Of a stretch of 26,646 bases of DNA, positions 7,393-14,891 are shown piece by piece (the stretch's first letter is position 1; each line of letters begins with the position of its first letter). The DNA is taken from assembly GCA_963205035.1 (NCBI GenBank), contig CAUJII010000034.1:1-26646 (forward strand). Reading direction: 5' to 3'. Under the pieces are notes generated by a model. That model had not been told where the DNA came from. It was given only the letters and a program-made list of their open reading frames with translations, and ran no database searches. Both the position numbers and the translations under genes were made by a program. This DNA comes from Spirochaetota bacterium. GTDB lineage: Bacteria; Spirochaetota; Leptospiria; Turneriellales; Turneriellaceae.

Positions 7393-7426
7393 CCCGTAGA
7401 GACGCAGCATGCTGCGTCTCTACGGG
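7393..7426. repeat. 34-bp perfect palindrome (REP-like element)
   Basis: Starting CCCGTAGAGACGCAGCA, this sequence is a perfect inverted repeat with no spacer, its centre falling between 7409 and 7410. Short palindromes with GTAGAGACGC arms are a recurrent intergenic repeat type in several bacterial groups, from general knowledge. Here it sits inside a reading frame on the minus strand and keeps it open, adding residues around PVETQHAASLRE. Only one copy is in the window. Confidence 0.7.
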
Positions 7427-7562
7427 TGCCCCCTTGCAGGCTACTCCTCCGCTCGTCTCCGTTGAGTCCTTCATCTCTGCCTTGCACGCCATGGCGTTGA
7501 TGGCAAGCCCGTCGGTAACGGAAGTTATCGCCGCGCTGGCAGCTGGCAACGGCTTCGGTTTA

Positions 7563-7991
7563 TCAAAGGCCACCAGCGCCGACGACCTTCCCCAAGCGGA
7601 CTGCGTTTTCTTCTTTATATAAGTCGCGTATGTGGATGCCCATGATGGTTACATACTTTTCCACCGAATCGCTGTTCAAGACAGCAAACTGATCGGTTTT
7701 CAGAAGCGTCGTTCCAAACGCTTCGGGGATACTCTGGCTCAAGTACGCCGACGCGTCGTTCTGCGATCCATTCACAAAGTTGATAAGGAGTACGCGACGG
7801 TTATATCGAGCACCCGTCTTCGCCACGGTGCTGGTCGAGTCGGCTACCGTGTCTGTTGTCGCTGGCGGCGCAGCGAAGAGGAAGAAGGGTGAGAGAAATA
7901 AGAAGGAAAATAAGCACACCGCCGTGCGTCGCCTAACACGGTAATTTTTCGCCTGTAGAAAATTACGAGGACTTTCGACGAGCGATCCCAT
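7563..7991 (-). pseudogene. N-terminal part of an exported CsgG/TolB-N-like protein, truncated
   Basis: From the ATG at 7991 the protein has a basic n-region, a strongly hydrophobic core (CLFSFLFLSPFFLFA) and probable cleavage before APPATTDT. The mature part (VLLINFVNGSQN, then a SIPEAFGTTLL helix, FAVLNSDSVEKY, and AVRLGKVVGA) follows the pattern of CsgG/TolB-N-type lipid-associated domains, in which a glycine-alanine pair is followed by D-x-V-V-x-G-x. Instead of that strand, the frame ends at GGL-stop right after VGA. This looks like a truncation by frameshift or deletion at about 7563-7575. It is alternatively a short intact protein. Confidence 0.5.
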
Positions 7992-8119
7992 TTTTGCAAT
8001 CCCGTCTGTGACCGGATTGTGTGGCCCGTCAAGGAATATCTACGTGAGGGGCGCGTCTAAACTCAGAACTCATCACCCCAACCCCAAGGGAGCTCGTCGC
8101 CCACTTCAATCGAATTTTG

Positions 8120-8148
8120 TTGACACTGTTGCCGGAAAAAAATATATT
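8120..8148 (+). promoter_or_regulatory. Near-consensus sigma-70 promoter
   Basis: TTGACA at 8120-8125 and TATATT at 8143-8148 are separated by exactly 17 bp, the best promoter match I saw in the window. A start 7 bp downstream would be at or next to 8155, the A of the ATG of the small membrane protein gene, implying a leaderless transcript. No Shine-Dalgarno sequence precedes that ATG. Confidence 0.7.
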
Positions 8149-8154
8149 CAGATT

Positions 8155-8310
8155 ATGGATGCCTACTTCTACACGGTGCTGGCAATCGGACTGAGTTGCG
8201 GTATTTACCTGCTTACCCGTGGTTTGGCGATGTATGTTGGTGAAGTTGTGGCAAATAAGGTCGCGGCAATTTTGTCTAAACCCCCCGCTGCACGCACGCG
8301 TAAGCTGTGA
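8155..8310 (+). CDS. Small single-span membrane protein, 51 residues
   Basis: I start this at the ATG at 8155, not at the upstream end of the open frame (8008), because a near-consensus promoter places transcription start at this ATG. The product begins MDAYFYTVLAIGLSCGIYLL, one hydrophobic span, followed by an amphipathic stretch (YVGEVVANKVAAIL) and a basic tail (PPAARTRKL). I recognise no family. The stop overlaps the GTG of a second tiny gene (GTGA at 8307-8310), so the two form a coupled pair. Size and layout recall holin-like or small stress-type membrane proteins, but there is no positive evidence for either. Confidence 0.55.
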   Translation: MDAYFYTVLAIGLSCGIYLLTRGLAMYVGEVVANKVAAILSKPPAARTRKL

Positions 8311-8474
8311 GTCGAAAAGTATATGTTATTTTGGGCTCGCTCATTGTCGGTACACTAATTGCGTTGCTTGAGACCTACAAAGAATTCAAATATGTTTCGG
8401 CTTCGTTGACGACGATTGTAACGGTATCCGGTTTCGTCATTACGGTTTGGAGCGTTTGGAAAGACGGAAAATAA
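8307..8474 (+). CDS. Small two-span membrane protein, 55 residues
   Basis: This frame begins at a GTG overlapping the stop of the 51-residue gene and encodes a protein starting MSRKVYVILGSLIVGTLIAL. A first hydrophobic segment, a short polar loop (ETYKEFKY) and a second hydrophobic segment (TTIVTVSGFVITVWSVW) are followed by KDGK-stop. Basic ends and a charged loop fit a hairpin across the inner membrane. No family is recognised. The overlap with the preceding gene and the shared promoter argue that the two proteins are made together and may interact. Confidence 0.5.
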   Translation: MSRKVYVILGSLIVGTLIALLETYKEFKYVSASLTTIVTVSGFVITVWSVWKDGK

Positions 8475-8553
8475 CCACGACGGGGAGTGCACGTGAAATC
8501 TATAACGGAGCAAATAATTCTTTACATTCCAGCATAGCAGGCTTAGACGGGCT

Positions 8554-10662
8554 ATGCGCTCACCGGCAGTCAAACACGCATGCCAATCGTTTCTCTTTTT
8601 TTTCTTTGTACTGGCAACACTCCAAAACTGCGGTAGTAGCGGTGGCGGCGAAACCAAGGCGGCGGTGAGCGAAACGACGCCCCCCCTCCCCACCACCGAT
8701 GCGCCGGCATTTAGCCCGGTTGCAGGTTCGTTTCTTACGGCGCAAAACGTTACAATTACAACGACAACCGCAGGCGCGACTATTTGCTACACAATAAATT
8801 TATCGTCGCCTTCGTGCAATACTGCTAAGACCGGCTGCGATAGCGGCACCAAATACACTGGGCCTGTTGCGATTAGCGTCGACACAACGCTCAAAGCGGC
8901 CGCGTGCTTGAGCGGCAACTCCGACTCGACACAAACAACAGGGGGTTATCTGTTTGATACGACGCCACCGGGCCCCGTTACAGGGCTCACTGCAACTGCG
9001 TATAACGGCAAAGTCAAGTTACAATGGACGAATCCCACAGACCCGGACCTTGCAGGCATCAAAATTATGCGGAAGACGGGCAGCTACCCCACGGATGAAA
9101 ACGACGGCACCGTGGCGTATTACGGCGTCGTCGTAACCTCCGTGGACGACAATGCTCTCACGGACGGAGTGCAATACTATTACTCTGCTTATGCGTACGA
9201 CGGCACGTCACCGAGTAACTATTCGAGCGCCGTTCAAATCACCGCGACACCCGGTATTCCGAGCATTGTAACGGCGAATCCCGCAAACAATGCAACAGGC
9301 GTTGCCGTGTGCACAGGTAGCGGGCCCTGCACAGCAAAGGTGGTCTTGCAGTTTTCAGAAGCGATGACGGCAACGGCGCCCAGCTTGACTGCAGAAATTG
9401 CGTCCGGTGTGACGTATGTCGCGACACCGGTCTCGGTCGTTTCTGCATGGTCGACAACAGTGGATCCGAACGATACGCTCACGCTTACCTTCAGCTGGTA
9501 TTGGTTCCCCGAGAACTCGAAAATTCGCTTCACGATACCGCAAGCCGACTTGAAGGATGCGGGCAGTACGCAGATTGCAGCCGCGTTCGTGCACGAATTC
9601 ACGACGGGTTCCGCGGGGCGTAATTTCTCCTTGGCCGACACCGGGCAGAGCACGTGCTACAATGACTCGGGAACGATCGCGTGTAACGACTCTTCGTTCC
9701 CTCGCCAAGACGCGGACTCTGCGAACATTCCAGCGGCCCGCTCTTTCACAGGCCCGTCGGCAAGCGGGAGCGATTACACGACAACCGACAACGTGACGGC
9801 TTTGGTGTGGAAAAGCTGCACCGAAGGCCAGAGTGGAGCGAACTGCCAAGCGAGCGGCACCGCAGCGACTAACTATGGCGCAGAGAGTGTGAAGTTAACG
9901 TGGAATGACGCGGTGAACCAGTGCGCGGCTCTCAACACCGCAAATTCTGGCGCGGGGTATGCAAACATCAAGACATGGCGCTTGCCGACGGCGGCTGAGC
10001 TTCAATCGATTGCGGATTACGGAAACAGCGGTCCTGCAATCGAGATCACCAAATTTCCCGCAACGGTAATTGAGTACCCAAACCCCTCTCCGCCGCCGCC
10101 AACCCTGCCCGGCAGTTACTGGTCCTCCAGCGCACAGTACAACTTCACTCAAAACGCCTGGGATGTATATTTCTATACGGGCAGCACAGGAGTCAGTTCG
10201 GGAAAAGCAACCCAACAGTATGTGCGGTGCGTCTCGGGTGGGGTTCCCGCGACGGCGTCCTTTTTCACCAATAACGGCGACGGCACAGTCACCGACTCGA
10301 AAACGGGGCTTATGTGGCAACAATGCAGTGTTGGCCAAAGTGGGACTAACTGTTCCACAGGCACGGCGACGCAGCAGACGTGGGCGGCCGCGCTCAACGC
10401 CTGTAAAAACTCTAATGCCGCGAGCAAAACATGGCGTCTTCCATCCTTGAACGAACTAACGAGCATCGTCAAAGGGAATAGCCAATCCCCTGCCATCGAT
10501 GCCACCCCGTTTCCTGCGACGCTTTCGAATAACTATTGGACATCGACCACGTTGACCGGGGGAGATGCCAATGCGTGGCGCTTGAAATTTATTACAGGGG
10601 TAGCAGATTTCAAGGATAAAACCGACTCCGCAACGTATGCACGTTGCGTGACAGGGCCATAG
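8554..10662 (+). CDS. Multidomain surface lipoprotein with two DUF1566 (Lcl C-terminal-like) domains
   Basis: The 702-residue product has a signal peptide with lipobox LQNC (Cys26), then a Gly-rich linker. About 50-134 resembles the beta-hexosaminidase C-terminal repeat (FSPVAGSFLTAQNVTI ... ICYTI ... GYLFD). About 136-233 is fibronectin type III (PPGPVTGLTA, VKLQWTNPTDPDLAGIKI). About 235-354 is a Big_5-like Ig domain (NPANNATGVAV ... LQFSEAM). Two DUF1566 domains follow (about 363-565 and 568-701), each with W-K/Q-x-C-x2-GQSG, a TWRLP motif, a Y-W-(S/T)-S box and a YVRCV or YARCV end. DUF1566 occurs in bacterial surface proteins, including the adhesin Lcl of Legionella. An adhesion or ligand-binding role on the outer surface is inferred. 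Confidence 0.85.
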   Translation: MRSPAVKHACQSFLFFFFVLATLQNCGSSGGGETKAAVSETTPPLPTTDAPAFSPVAGSFLTAQNVTITTTTAGATICYTINLSSPSCNTAKTGCDSGTKYTGPVAISVDTTLKAAACLSGNSDSTQTTGGYLFDTTPPGPVTGLTATAYNGKVKLQWTNPTDPDLAGIKIMRKTGSYPTDENDGTVAYYGVVVTSVDDNALTDGVQYYYSAYAYDGTSPSNYSSAVQITATPGIPSIVTANPANNATGVAVCTGSGPCTAKVVLQFSEAMTATAPSLTAEIASGVTYVATPVSVVSAWSTTVDPNDTLTLTFSWYWFPENSKIRFTIPQADLKDAGSTQIAAAFVHEFTTGSAGRNFSLADTGQSTCYNDSGTIACNDSSFPRQDADSANIPAARSFTGPSASGSDYTTTDNVTALVWKSCTEGQSGANCQASGTAATNYGAESVKLTWNDAVNQCAALNTANSGAGYANIKTWRLPTAAELQSIADYGNSGPAIEITKFPATVIEYPNPSPPPPTLPGSYWSSSAQYNFTQNAWDVYFYTGSTGVSSGKATQQYVRCVSGGVPATASFFTNNGDGTVTDSKTGLMWQQCSVGQSGTNCSTGTATQQTWAAALNACKNSNAASKTWRLPSLNELTSIVKGNSQSPAIDATPFPATLSNNYWTSTTLTGGDANAWRLKFITGVADFKDKTDSATYARCVTGP

Positions 10663-10687
10663 CGTTTCAGAAAGCGTCTAAGCTAAG

Positions 10688-11629
10688 ATGGTTATCAATT
10701 TTCAACAGATTATTCAACGGATATACTCATACCCGATGCAACGCATTGCAGTCGCGGCGGGCACCGACGCGGAAACTCTCCACGCTGTCAAAATGGCGTA
10801 TGAACAAAAAATCGCAGATTGTATTCTCGTGGGCGACGAGCGCACCATCCGAGAAACTGCGGAAAAAGAAAAAATCTCTCTGGAAAACGTGGAAGTCATC
10901 GATGCCGACGATCCGGTCAAGGCGGCATACAAAGCCGTTGAACTTGTTCACGATGGCAAGGCGCAAATTTTTATGAAGGGCTACATCCACAGCGACGACT
11001 TTTTGCGCTGCGTACTCGACAAAGAAGTGGGGCTGCGTTCAGGCAATCTTCTCAACCACGTTTTCATTCTCGAAGCGACGTATCTCAACCGCTTACTTTT
11101 TATCACCGACGGAGCGATGAACATCGCCCCTACATTGGAACAGAAGGCGCAAATTTTAGCGAACACAGTCGCGTTGGCGCAGATTTTCGACATCGAACAG
11201 CCCAAGGTGGCCGTCATCTCTGCGGTCGAGGTTGTGACACCGGCCATCCAGTCGACGATGGATGCGGCGATGCTCTCTAAGATGAGCGAGCGCAACCAAT
11301 TCCACGGCGGCATCGTCGACGGGCCGTTAGCTCTCGATAACGCAATCAACCCCGAAGCGGCGCGGTACAAAAAAATCGGCGGAGTCGTCGCGGGGCATGC
11401 GGACATTCTTCTCATGCCCGACGTTGTTTCGGGAAATGCGCTTGCAAAATCGTTCGCGCACATTACAGGGGGCACAACGGCGGGGCTTATCTTCGGAGCG
11501 AAGGTTCCCATTATCTTGCCTTCGCGCTCCGACTCGAAAGAATCAAAGCTCATGGGAATGGCGTGCGCGGTCTATGTCGCGGGAGCGAATCAACACAAGC
11601 GCGTCAAGATTGGAAAGGTGCATTTCTAA
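10688..11629 (+). CDS. ptb: Phosphate butyryl/acetyltransferase (Ptb family)
   Basis: This enzyme converts an acyl-CoA plus phosphate to acyl-phosphate and CoA. The 313 residues match Ptb-type enzymes rather than the longer Pta. Visible blocks include RIAVAAGTDAETLHAVK, QIFMKGYIHSDDFL followed by LRSGNLLNHVF, FITDGAMNIAPTLEQK, VISAVEVVTPAIQSTMDAA, IVDGPLALDNAIN, and GGTTAGLIFGAKVPIILPSR with the final SDSKESK. The start at 10688 keeps the family N-terminus (FQQIIQRI). It sits 28 bp before an acetate kinase, so the two probably form an operon making ATP from acyl-CoA. Ptb prefers butyryl-CoA in clostridia, but the acetate kinase next door suggests acetyl-CoA or a broad range here. Confidence 0.88.
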   Translation: MVINFQQIIQRIYSYPMQRIAVAAGTDAETLHAVKMAYEQKIADCILVGDERTIRETAEKEKISLENVEVIDADDPVKAAYKAVELVHDGKAQIFMKGYIHSDDFLRCVLDKEVGLRSGNLLNHVFILEATYLNRLLFITDGAMNIAPTLEQKAQILANTVALAQIFDIEQPKVAVISAVEVVTPAIQSTMDAAMLSKMSERNQFHGGIVDGPLALDNAINPEAARYKKIGGVVAGHADILLMPDVVSGNALAKSFAHITGGTTAGLIFGAKVPIILPSRSDSKESKLMGMACAVYVAGANQHKRVKIGKVHF

Positions 11630-11657
11630 TTCCCACAAATTGGAGTAACTATTCAAG

Positions 11658-12854
11658 ATGGAAAAAATACTCGTTATCAACTCGGGATCGTCGACTATCA
11701 AGGCTGACGTCTTTCTGATAGAAGAAGATAAACCTGTCTTTACCGCGAATGGCTTGGTCGATAAATTAGGTAGTGCGGATTCTAAACTCACCGTTAAGAA
11801 TGCGCAGGCAAAGCTTGCTGAAATTGCGTTGCCGAACGCGACGATTCCTGAAGCGCTCGATAGACTTTTCGAAGAGCTCACGCACCACAGGCTTTGCAAA
11901 AAAGACGAAGTCGTTGCGATTGGCCACCGCGTCGTCCATGGCGGAAAATACACAGATTCAGTCCTCATCGACGAGAATGTTATCGCTTCTATCAAAGCGA
12001 TGGTGCGCTACGCTCCGCTGCACAACCCGACGAACCTCGCGGGTATCGAGCACTGCAAGAAAATTTTTTCGGCAGTGAGCGGGCGCGCAATTCCGCAAGT
12101 TGCCGTTTTCGATACGGCGTTCCACCAAACGATGAATCCCGTCGCGTACACGTATGCAATCCCCCACGAATTTGTCGAGAAGCACGGCATTAGGCGCTAT
12201 GGCTTCCACGGAGTTTCTCACGAATATGTTTCTCAAGAGTGTGCGCGCCGCATGGGCGTGCCGTTTGAGGCGTTCAACGCCATTGTGCTCCACTTAGGAA
12301 ACGGTGCCAGCGCGTGTGCGATTCGTCGCGGAAAAAGCGTCGATACGAGCATGGGGCTTTCAACAGTCGAAGGGCTTGTGATGGGCACGCGTTCGGGCGA
12401 TCTCGATCCGATGCTTCCCTATTTTGTTCAAGACATGGCAAAACTGAGCGCAGAAGAGACCGAGGTTTTACTCCACAAAAAATCAGGCCTCTTAGGGCTT
12501 TGTGGGGTAAGCGATATGCGAGAGGTTTTGAATCGTGCCGACGCAGGCGACAGCCATGCATCTCTTGCCCGCGATATTTTTTGCCTGCGCGTTAAAAAAT
12601 ACATCGGATCGTATCTAACGTGGGGTGCGCCGCATGCAATCATTTTCACCGGCGGCATCGGCGAGAATGCGTCTGTTATTCGTCGCAACATCTTGTCGGA
12701 TTTATCGCACCTTAAGATTATTTTGAACGAGGAAAAAAATTCGGCACTCCCCCCTGACGGCCTCATCAGCGAGAAAGAAAGTCTCGCAGTCTATGTAATT
12801 CCCACAGACGAAGAGTGGATGATTGCGAACGAAGCTCTTTCTCTGGTGGGGTGA
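11658..12854 (+). CDS. ackA: Acetate kinase
   Basis: AckA catalyses acetyl-phosphate plus ADP to acetate plus ATP. The 398 residues and motifs are those of acetate kinase, not butyrate kinase (about 355): INSGSSTIK at the N-terminus, GHRVVHGG, APLHNP, VAVFDTAFHQTM, RRYGFHGVSHEYV, HLGNGAS, DTSMGLSTVEGLVMGTRSGD, SGLLGLCGVSDMRE, FTGGIGEN, and IPTDEEWM with the catalytic glutamate. A GGAG sequence 12 nt before the ATG is a slightly distant ribosome-binding site. The gene abuts the convergent selU stop with no spacer. Partnered with ptb. Confidence 0.95.
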   Translation: MEKILVINSGSSTIKADVFLIEEDKPVFTANGLVDKLGSADSKLTVKNAQAKLAEIALPNATIPEALDRLFEELTHHRLCKKDEVVAIGHRVVHGGKYTDSVLIDENVIASIKAMVRYAPLHNPTNLAGIEHCKKIFSAVSGRAIPQVAVFDTAFHQTMNPVAYTYAIPHEFVEKHGIRRYGFHGVSHEYVSQECARRMGVPFEAFNAIVLHLGNGASACAIRRGKSVDTSMGLSTVEGLVMGTRSGDLDPMLPYFVQDMAKLSAEETEVLLHKKSGLLGLCGVSDMREVLNRADAGDSHASLARDIFCLRVKKYIGSYLTWGAPHAIIFTGGIGENASVIRRNILSDLSHLKIILNEEKNSALPPDGLISEKESLAVYVIPTDEEWMIANEALSLVG

Positions 12855-13874
12855 TTAGAGACTAAGAATTTTTTTCACGACGTCTTCTTGTGGCACTCGT
12901 TCTGTGTAAACCGTACTGCGTTTCGTGAGCCCAAAATCATAAGCGCGGTCGTAATAATCTAAAACGGTTTCGCAGAAGGTCTTTGCATCCCCTGCATCGA
13001 GTGCTGTATGCGCTGTGCGGTAACGGACATCACCCAAGCGTTTGCGGATTGCGTCGAGGCTTTTCAAATATTTTTCTTTTTCGAGAGGATATTCCGCGAC
13101 GAGGTAGCGTACCCTCTCTTCGAGCGTCGCGTCGACGATGAAGACTGGAGCACTACGCATTTGCGCCCACAGCGTATCGGGCAAGTGAACGCGGCCGATG
13201 AGGCGACTTTCGTCTTCGAGCCAAAGCGGCCTCTTTGCGTCTGCGCTATGGAGCGCGTACCCCAGCAAATTCTCGAAGTGTTCTTGCGTGGGTTGACCGT
13301 CGGCACGGTGTGCGGCCGCCGCTTTGGGAGTCATCGCGCCAAACGCAGAGCCTCTGTGGTTCGCGAGAGCTTCCAAGTCGATGGCTTGTGCGCCTCGCTC
13401 GGCCGCCCTTTGAAGGAGTTTTGTTTTTTGACTGCCCGTTCTGCCGCCTAATATATGCAAATTCCAGGGCAAGGCGAAAAGCTCTCCGCAAAGCCTACGA
13501 AAAGATTTATAGCCGCCTTCGAGGACATAAGTTTTGAGACCCGCCTGCTCGAAAAGCCACGCAACCGACGCCGAACGCATGCCGCCGCGCCAGCAGTAGA
13601 CAGCAATCGTGCGCTCTCTCGAGAGGGATTGCCCTTTTTCTGCAAGCGTGCGCAGCTTGGGGCCGGTAATCTCCAGACCACGCAGGACGGCTTGGTTCCG
13701 CCCTTCGTGTTTGTAAAGCGTTCCAATTTCCGCGCGTTCTTCGTTTGTGAAAAGAGGCAGGGAGTGAGCGCCGGGAATATGCCCTTCGGAAAATTCGCCT
13801 TCGGAACGCACGTCGATGAGAGGGATTTCATCTTGGGATGCAAGAACATCGCGGATTGTTCGACGCGCCGGCAT
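12855..13874 (-). CDS. selU/mnmH: tRNA 2-selenouridine synthase
   Basis: SelU (MnmH, YbbB) replaces sulfur by selenium, via a geranylated intermediate, on 2-thiouridine at the tRNA wobble position, using selenophosphate. The 339 residues show the expected two parts: a rhodanese domain (about 1-130) with active-site Cys94 in VYCWRGGMRSAS, and a P-loop domain with GGRTGSQKT (143-151), then HRGSAFG, and EDESRLIGRVHLP. The P-loop has Gln where the last glycine of the Walker A motif is expected. Its ATG directly follows the stop of the S1/P1 nuclease gene (TAG-ATG), implying coupling. Presence implies a selenophosphate supply (SelD) elsewhere in the genome. Confidence 0.92.
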   Translation of the reverse strand: MPARRTIRDVLASQDEIPLIDVRSEGEFSEGHIPGAHSLPLFTNEERAEIGTLYKHEGRNQAVLRGLEITGPKLRTLAEKGQSLSRERTIAVYCWRGGMRSASVAWLFEQAGLKTYVLEGGYKSFRRLCGELFALPWNLHILGGRTGSQKTKLLQRAAERGAQAIDLEALANHRGSAFGAMTPKAAAAHRADGQPTQEHFENLLGYALHSADAKRPLWLEDESRLIGRVHLPDTLWAQMRSAPVFIVDATLEERVRYLVAEYPLEKEKYLKSLDAIRKRLGDVRYRTAHTALDAGDAKTFCETVLDYYDRAYDFGLTKRSTVYTERVPQEDVVKKILSL

Positions 13875-14798
13875 CTATTTCTTCTTTAAGATTGTCGCCA
13901 TACATTTTTCCATCGCGGCCCATTCGGGCTTCTGGAATGGCTGCTGTTTCTGCGCACTCATTTTTTTCGTGTGTATGGCATTCAATAACTCGGCAAGACG
14001 CCTACCCGCAAGATAGAGCTGTGCATCTAAGATGGGCTTGTGCTCTTCGAGGTATTGATACCCTAAGCGCGCAGGCTCAGTTGTCAGTTTGCTGCATGCA
14101 CCAAAAGAAGCACTCCCGTTTTTACACGCACTCTCTGGTCTGCAGCAACCATCTTTTTGATAGCATGTATAGATTTGAGGACGCAGCGGTATTGTCTCTT
14201 CTGCCCACGCGACAAAATTCATGGAGTTTTCACGTCGTTCAAATTTTTGCGAGCCTTCTAAGTACGCGGCATGCGCTTTGTCGCTCCACCGCAACTTTGA
14301 GAAGATTTGTGAATCCCACACTTTATGCAAGTTTGAAGTCTTGCCCAGCCACAAGACATCGATTTTATTGCCGCCTTTGTCGCAACTGCGCCCCGAGTGG
14401 AGCGGCTGGTGCAGGTCGCCCACGAGGTGGACTAACCAAGTCAAAGCCATCACGCTTTCAGCGGTAGATTTTTTAGGGTCAGACAAGAGAGCGGTGAAGT
14501 ATTCGAGAGAGACAACGATGTCTCCCCCTGGATTTTTTTTAGAGGCCTGGTAAGTCAATCCGTCGTCGATGTTCACAAAGTGAAACGGTTCGGCGCACTT
14601 CCAGAGTGGGTTTTGGCGCTCCTTGTCGGGATTATTGGCCACCGCTTCGAGGCTGCGCCCTGAAAGTAGCAACTTCACCCACTGAGCGGTTTCGGGTGTT
14701 AGGTGCTGAGCCGCGATGTCGGCGACAATGCGGTGACCGCGCGCACCCCACGCGAAGAGTGAAGTGGTGAAGAGGTATATAAGGAAGATATAGCGCAT
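13875..14798 (-). CDS. Secreted S1/P1-type zinc nuclease
   Basis: S1/P1 nucleases cut single-stranded nucleic acid and use three zinc ions, with the mature N-terminal tryptophan as a ligand. Starting at the ATG at 14798, a short signal peptide (MRYIFLIYLFTTSLFA) is followed exactly by WGARGHRIVADIAAQHL, so Trp17 would be the new N-terminus after cleavage. HFVNI, WLVHLVGDLHQPLHSGRS and NLHKVWDS contain the other conserved His and Asp ligands. A six-cysteine stretch follows (CYQKDGCCRPESACKNG, then FGAC). The frame is open to 14855, but upstream starts would bury the signal peptide. Likely periplasmic or secreted, scavenging nucleotides. Its pairing with selU is unusual. Confidence 0.92.
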   Translation of the reverse strand: MRYIFLIYLFTTSLFAWGARGHRIVADIAAQHLTPETAQWVKLLLSGRSLEAVANNPDKERQNPLWKCAEPFHFVNIDDGLTYQASKKNPGGDIVVSLEYFTALLSDPKKSTAESVMALTWLVHLVGDLHQPLHSGRSCDKGGNKIDVLWLGKTSNLHKVWDSQIFSKLRWSDKAHAAYLEGSQKFERRENSMNFVAWAEETIPLRPQIYTCYQKDGCCRPESACKNGSASFGACSKLTTEPARLGYQYLEEHKPILDAQLYLAGRRLAELLNAIHTKKMSAQKQQPFQKPEWAAMEKCMATILKKK

Positions 14799-14891
14799 GT
14801 TGAGCTTCTGCCACATCTCGTCAAAATTGCAATACTTTTTAGATACCGCGCCCAATTTTCAAAATATTGTTGTCGAAATGCAGCTTTCGAG

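Larger units (their letters stand above)
7196..7573 (-). pseudogene. 3' fragment of an exported Cys-containing protein
   Basis: The frame encodes about 125 residues with coding-like composition but no credible start or signal peptide. It contains INAMACKAEMKDS, a Cys-rich middle (CTTAAGCVDGVGNDNGLC, then SSEACIYTPN) and ends LQFMQTISGGNF with the DLWRYGVNGY tail. Composition and Cys pattern resemble secreted or lipid-anchored surface proteins, though I cannot name a family. The frame joins the preceding signal-peptide fragment (7563-7991) in a different frame, so the two are either halves of one frameshifted gene or remnants fused by a deletion. A 34-bp palindrome (7393-7426) lies in frame inside it. 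Confidence 0.45.

Noticed and set aside
8008..8154. N-terminal extension of the 51-residue membrane protein
   Set aside because: The extension is polar and Arg/Pro-rich, and the promoter lies inside it, so translation from 8008 is unlikely.
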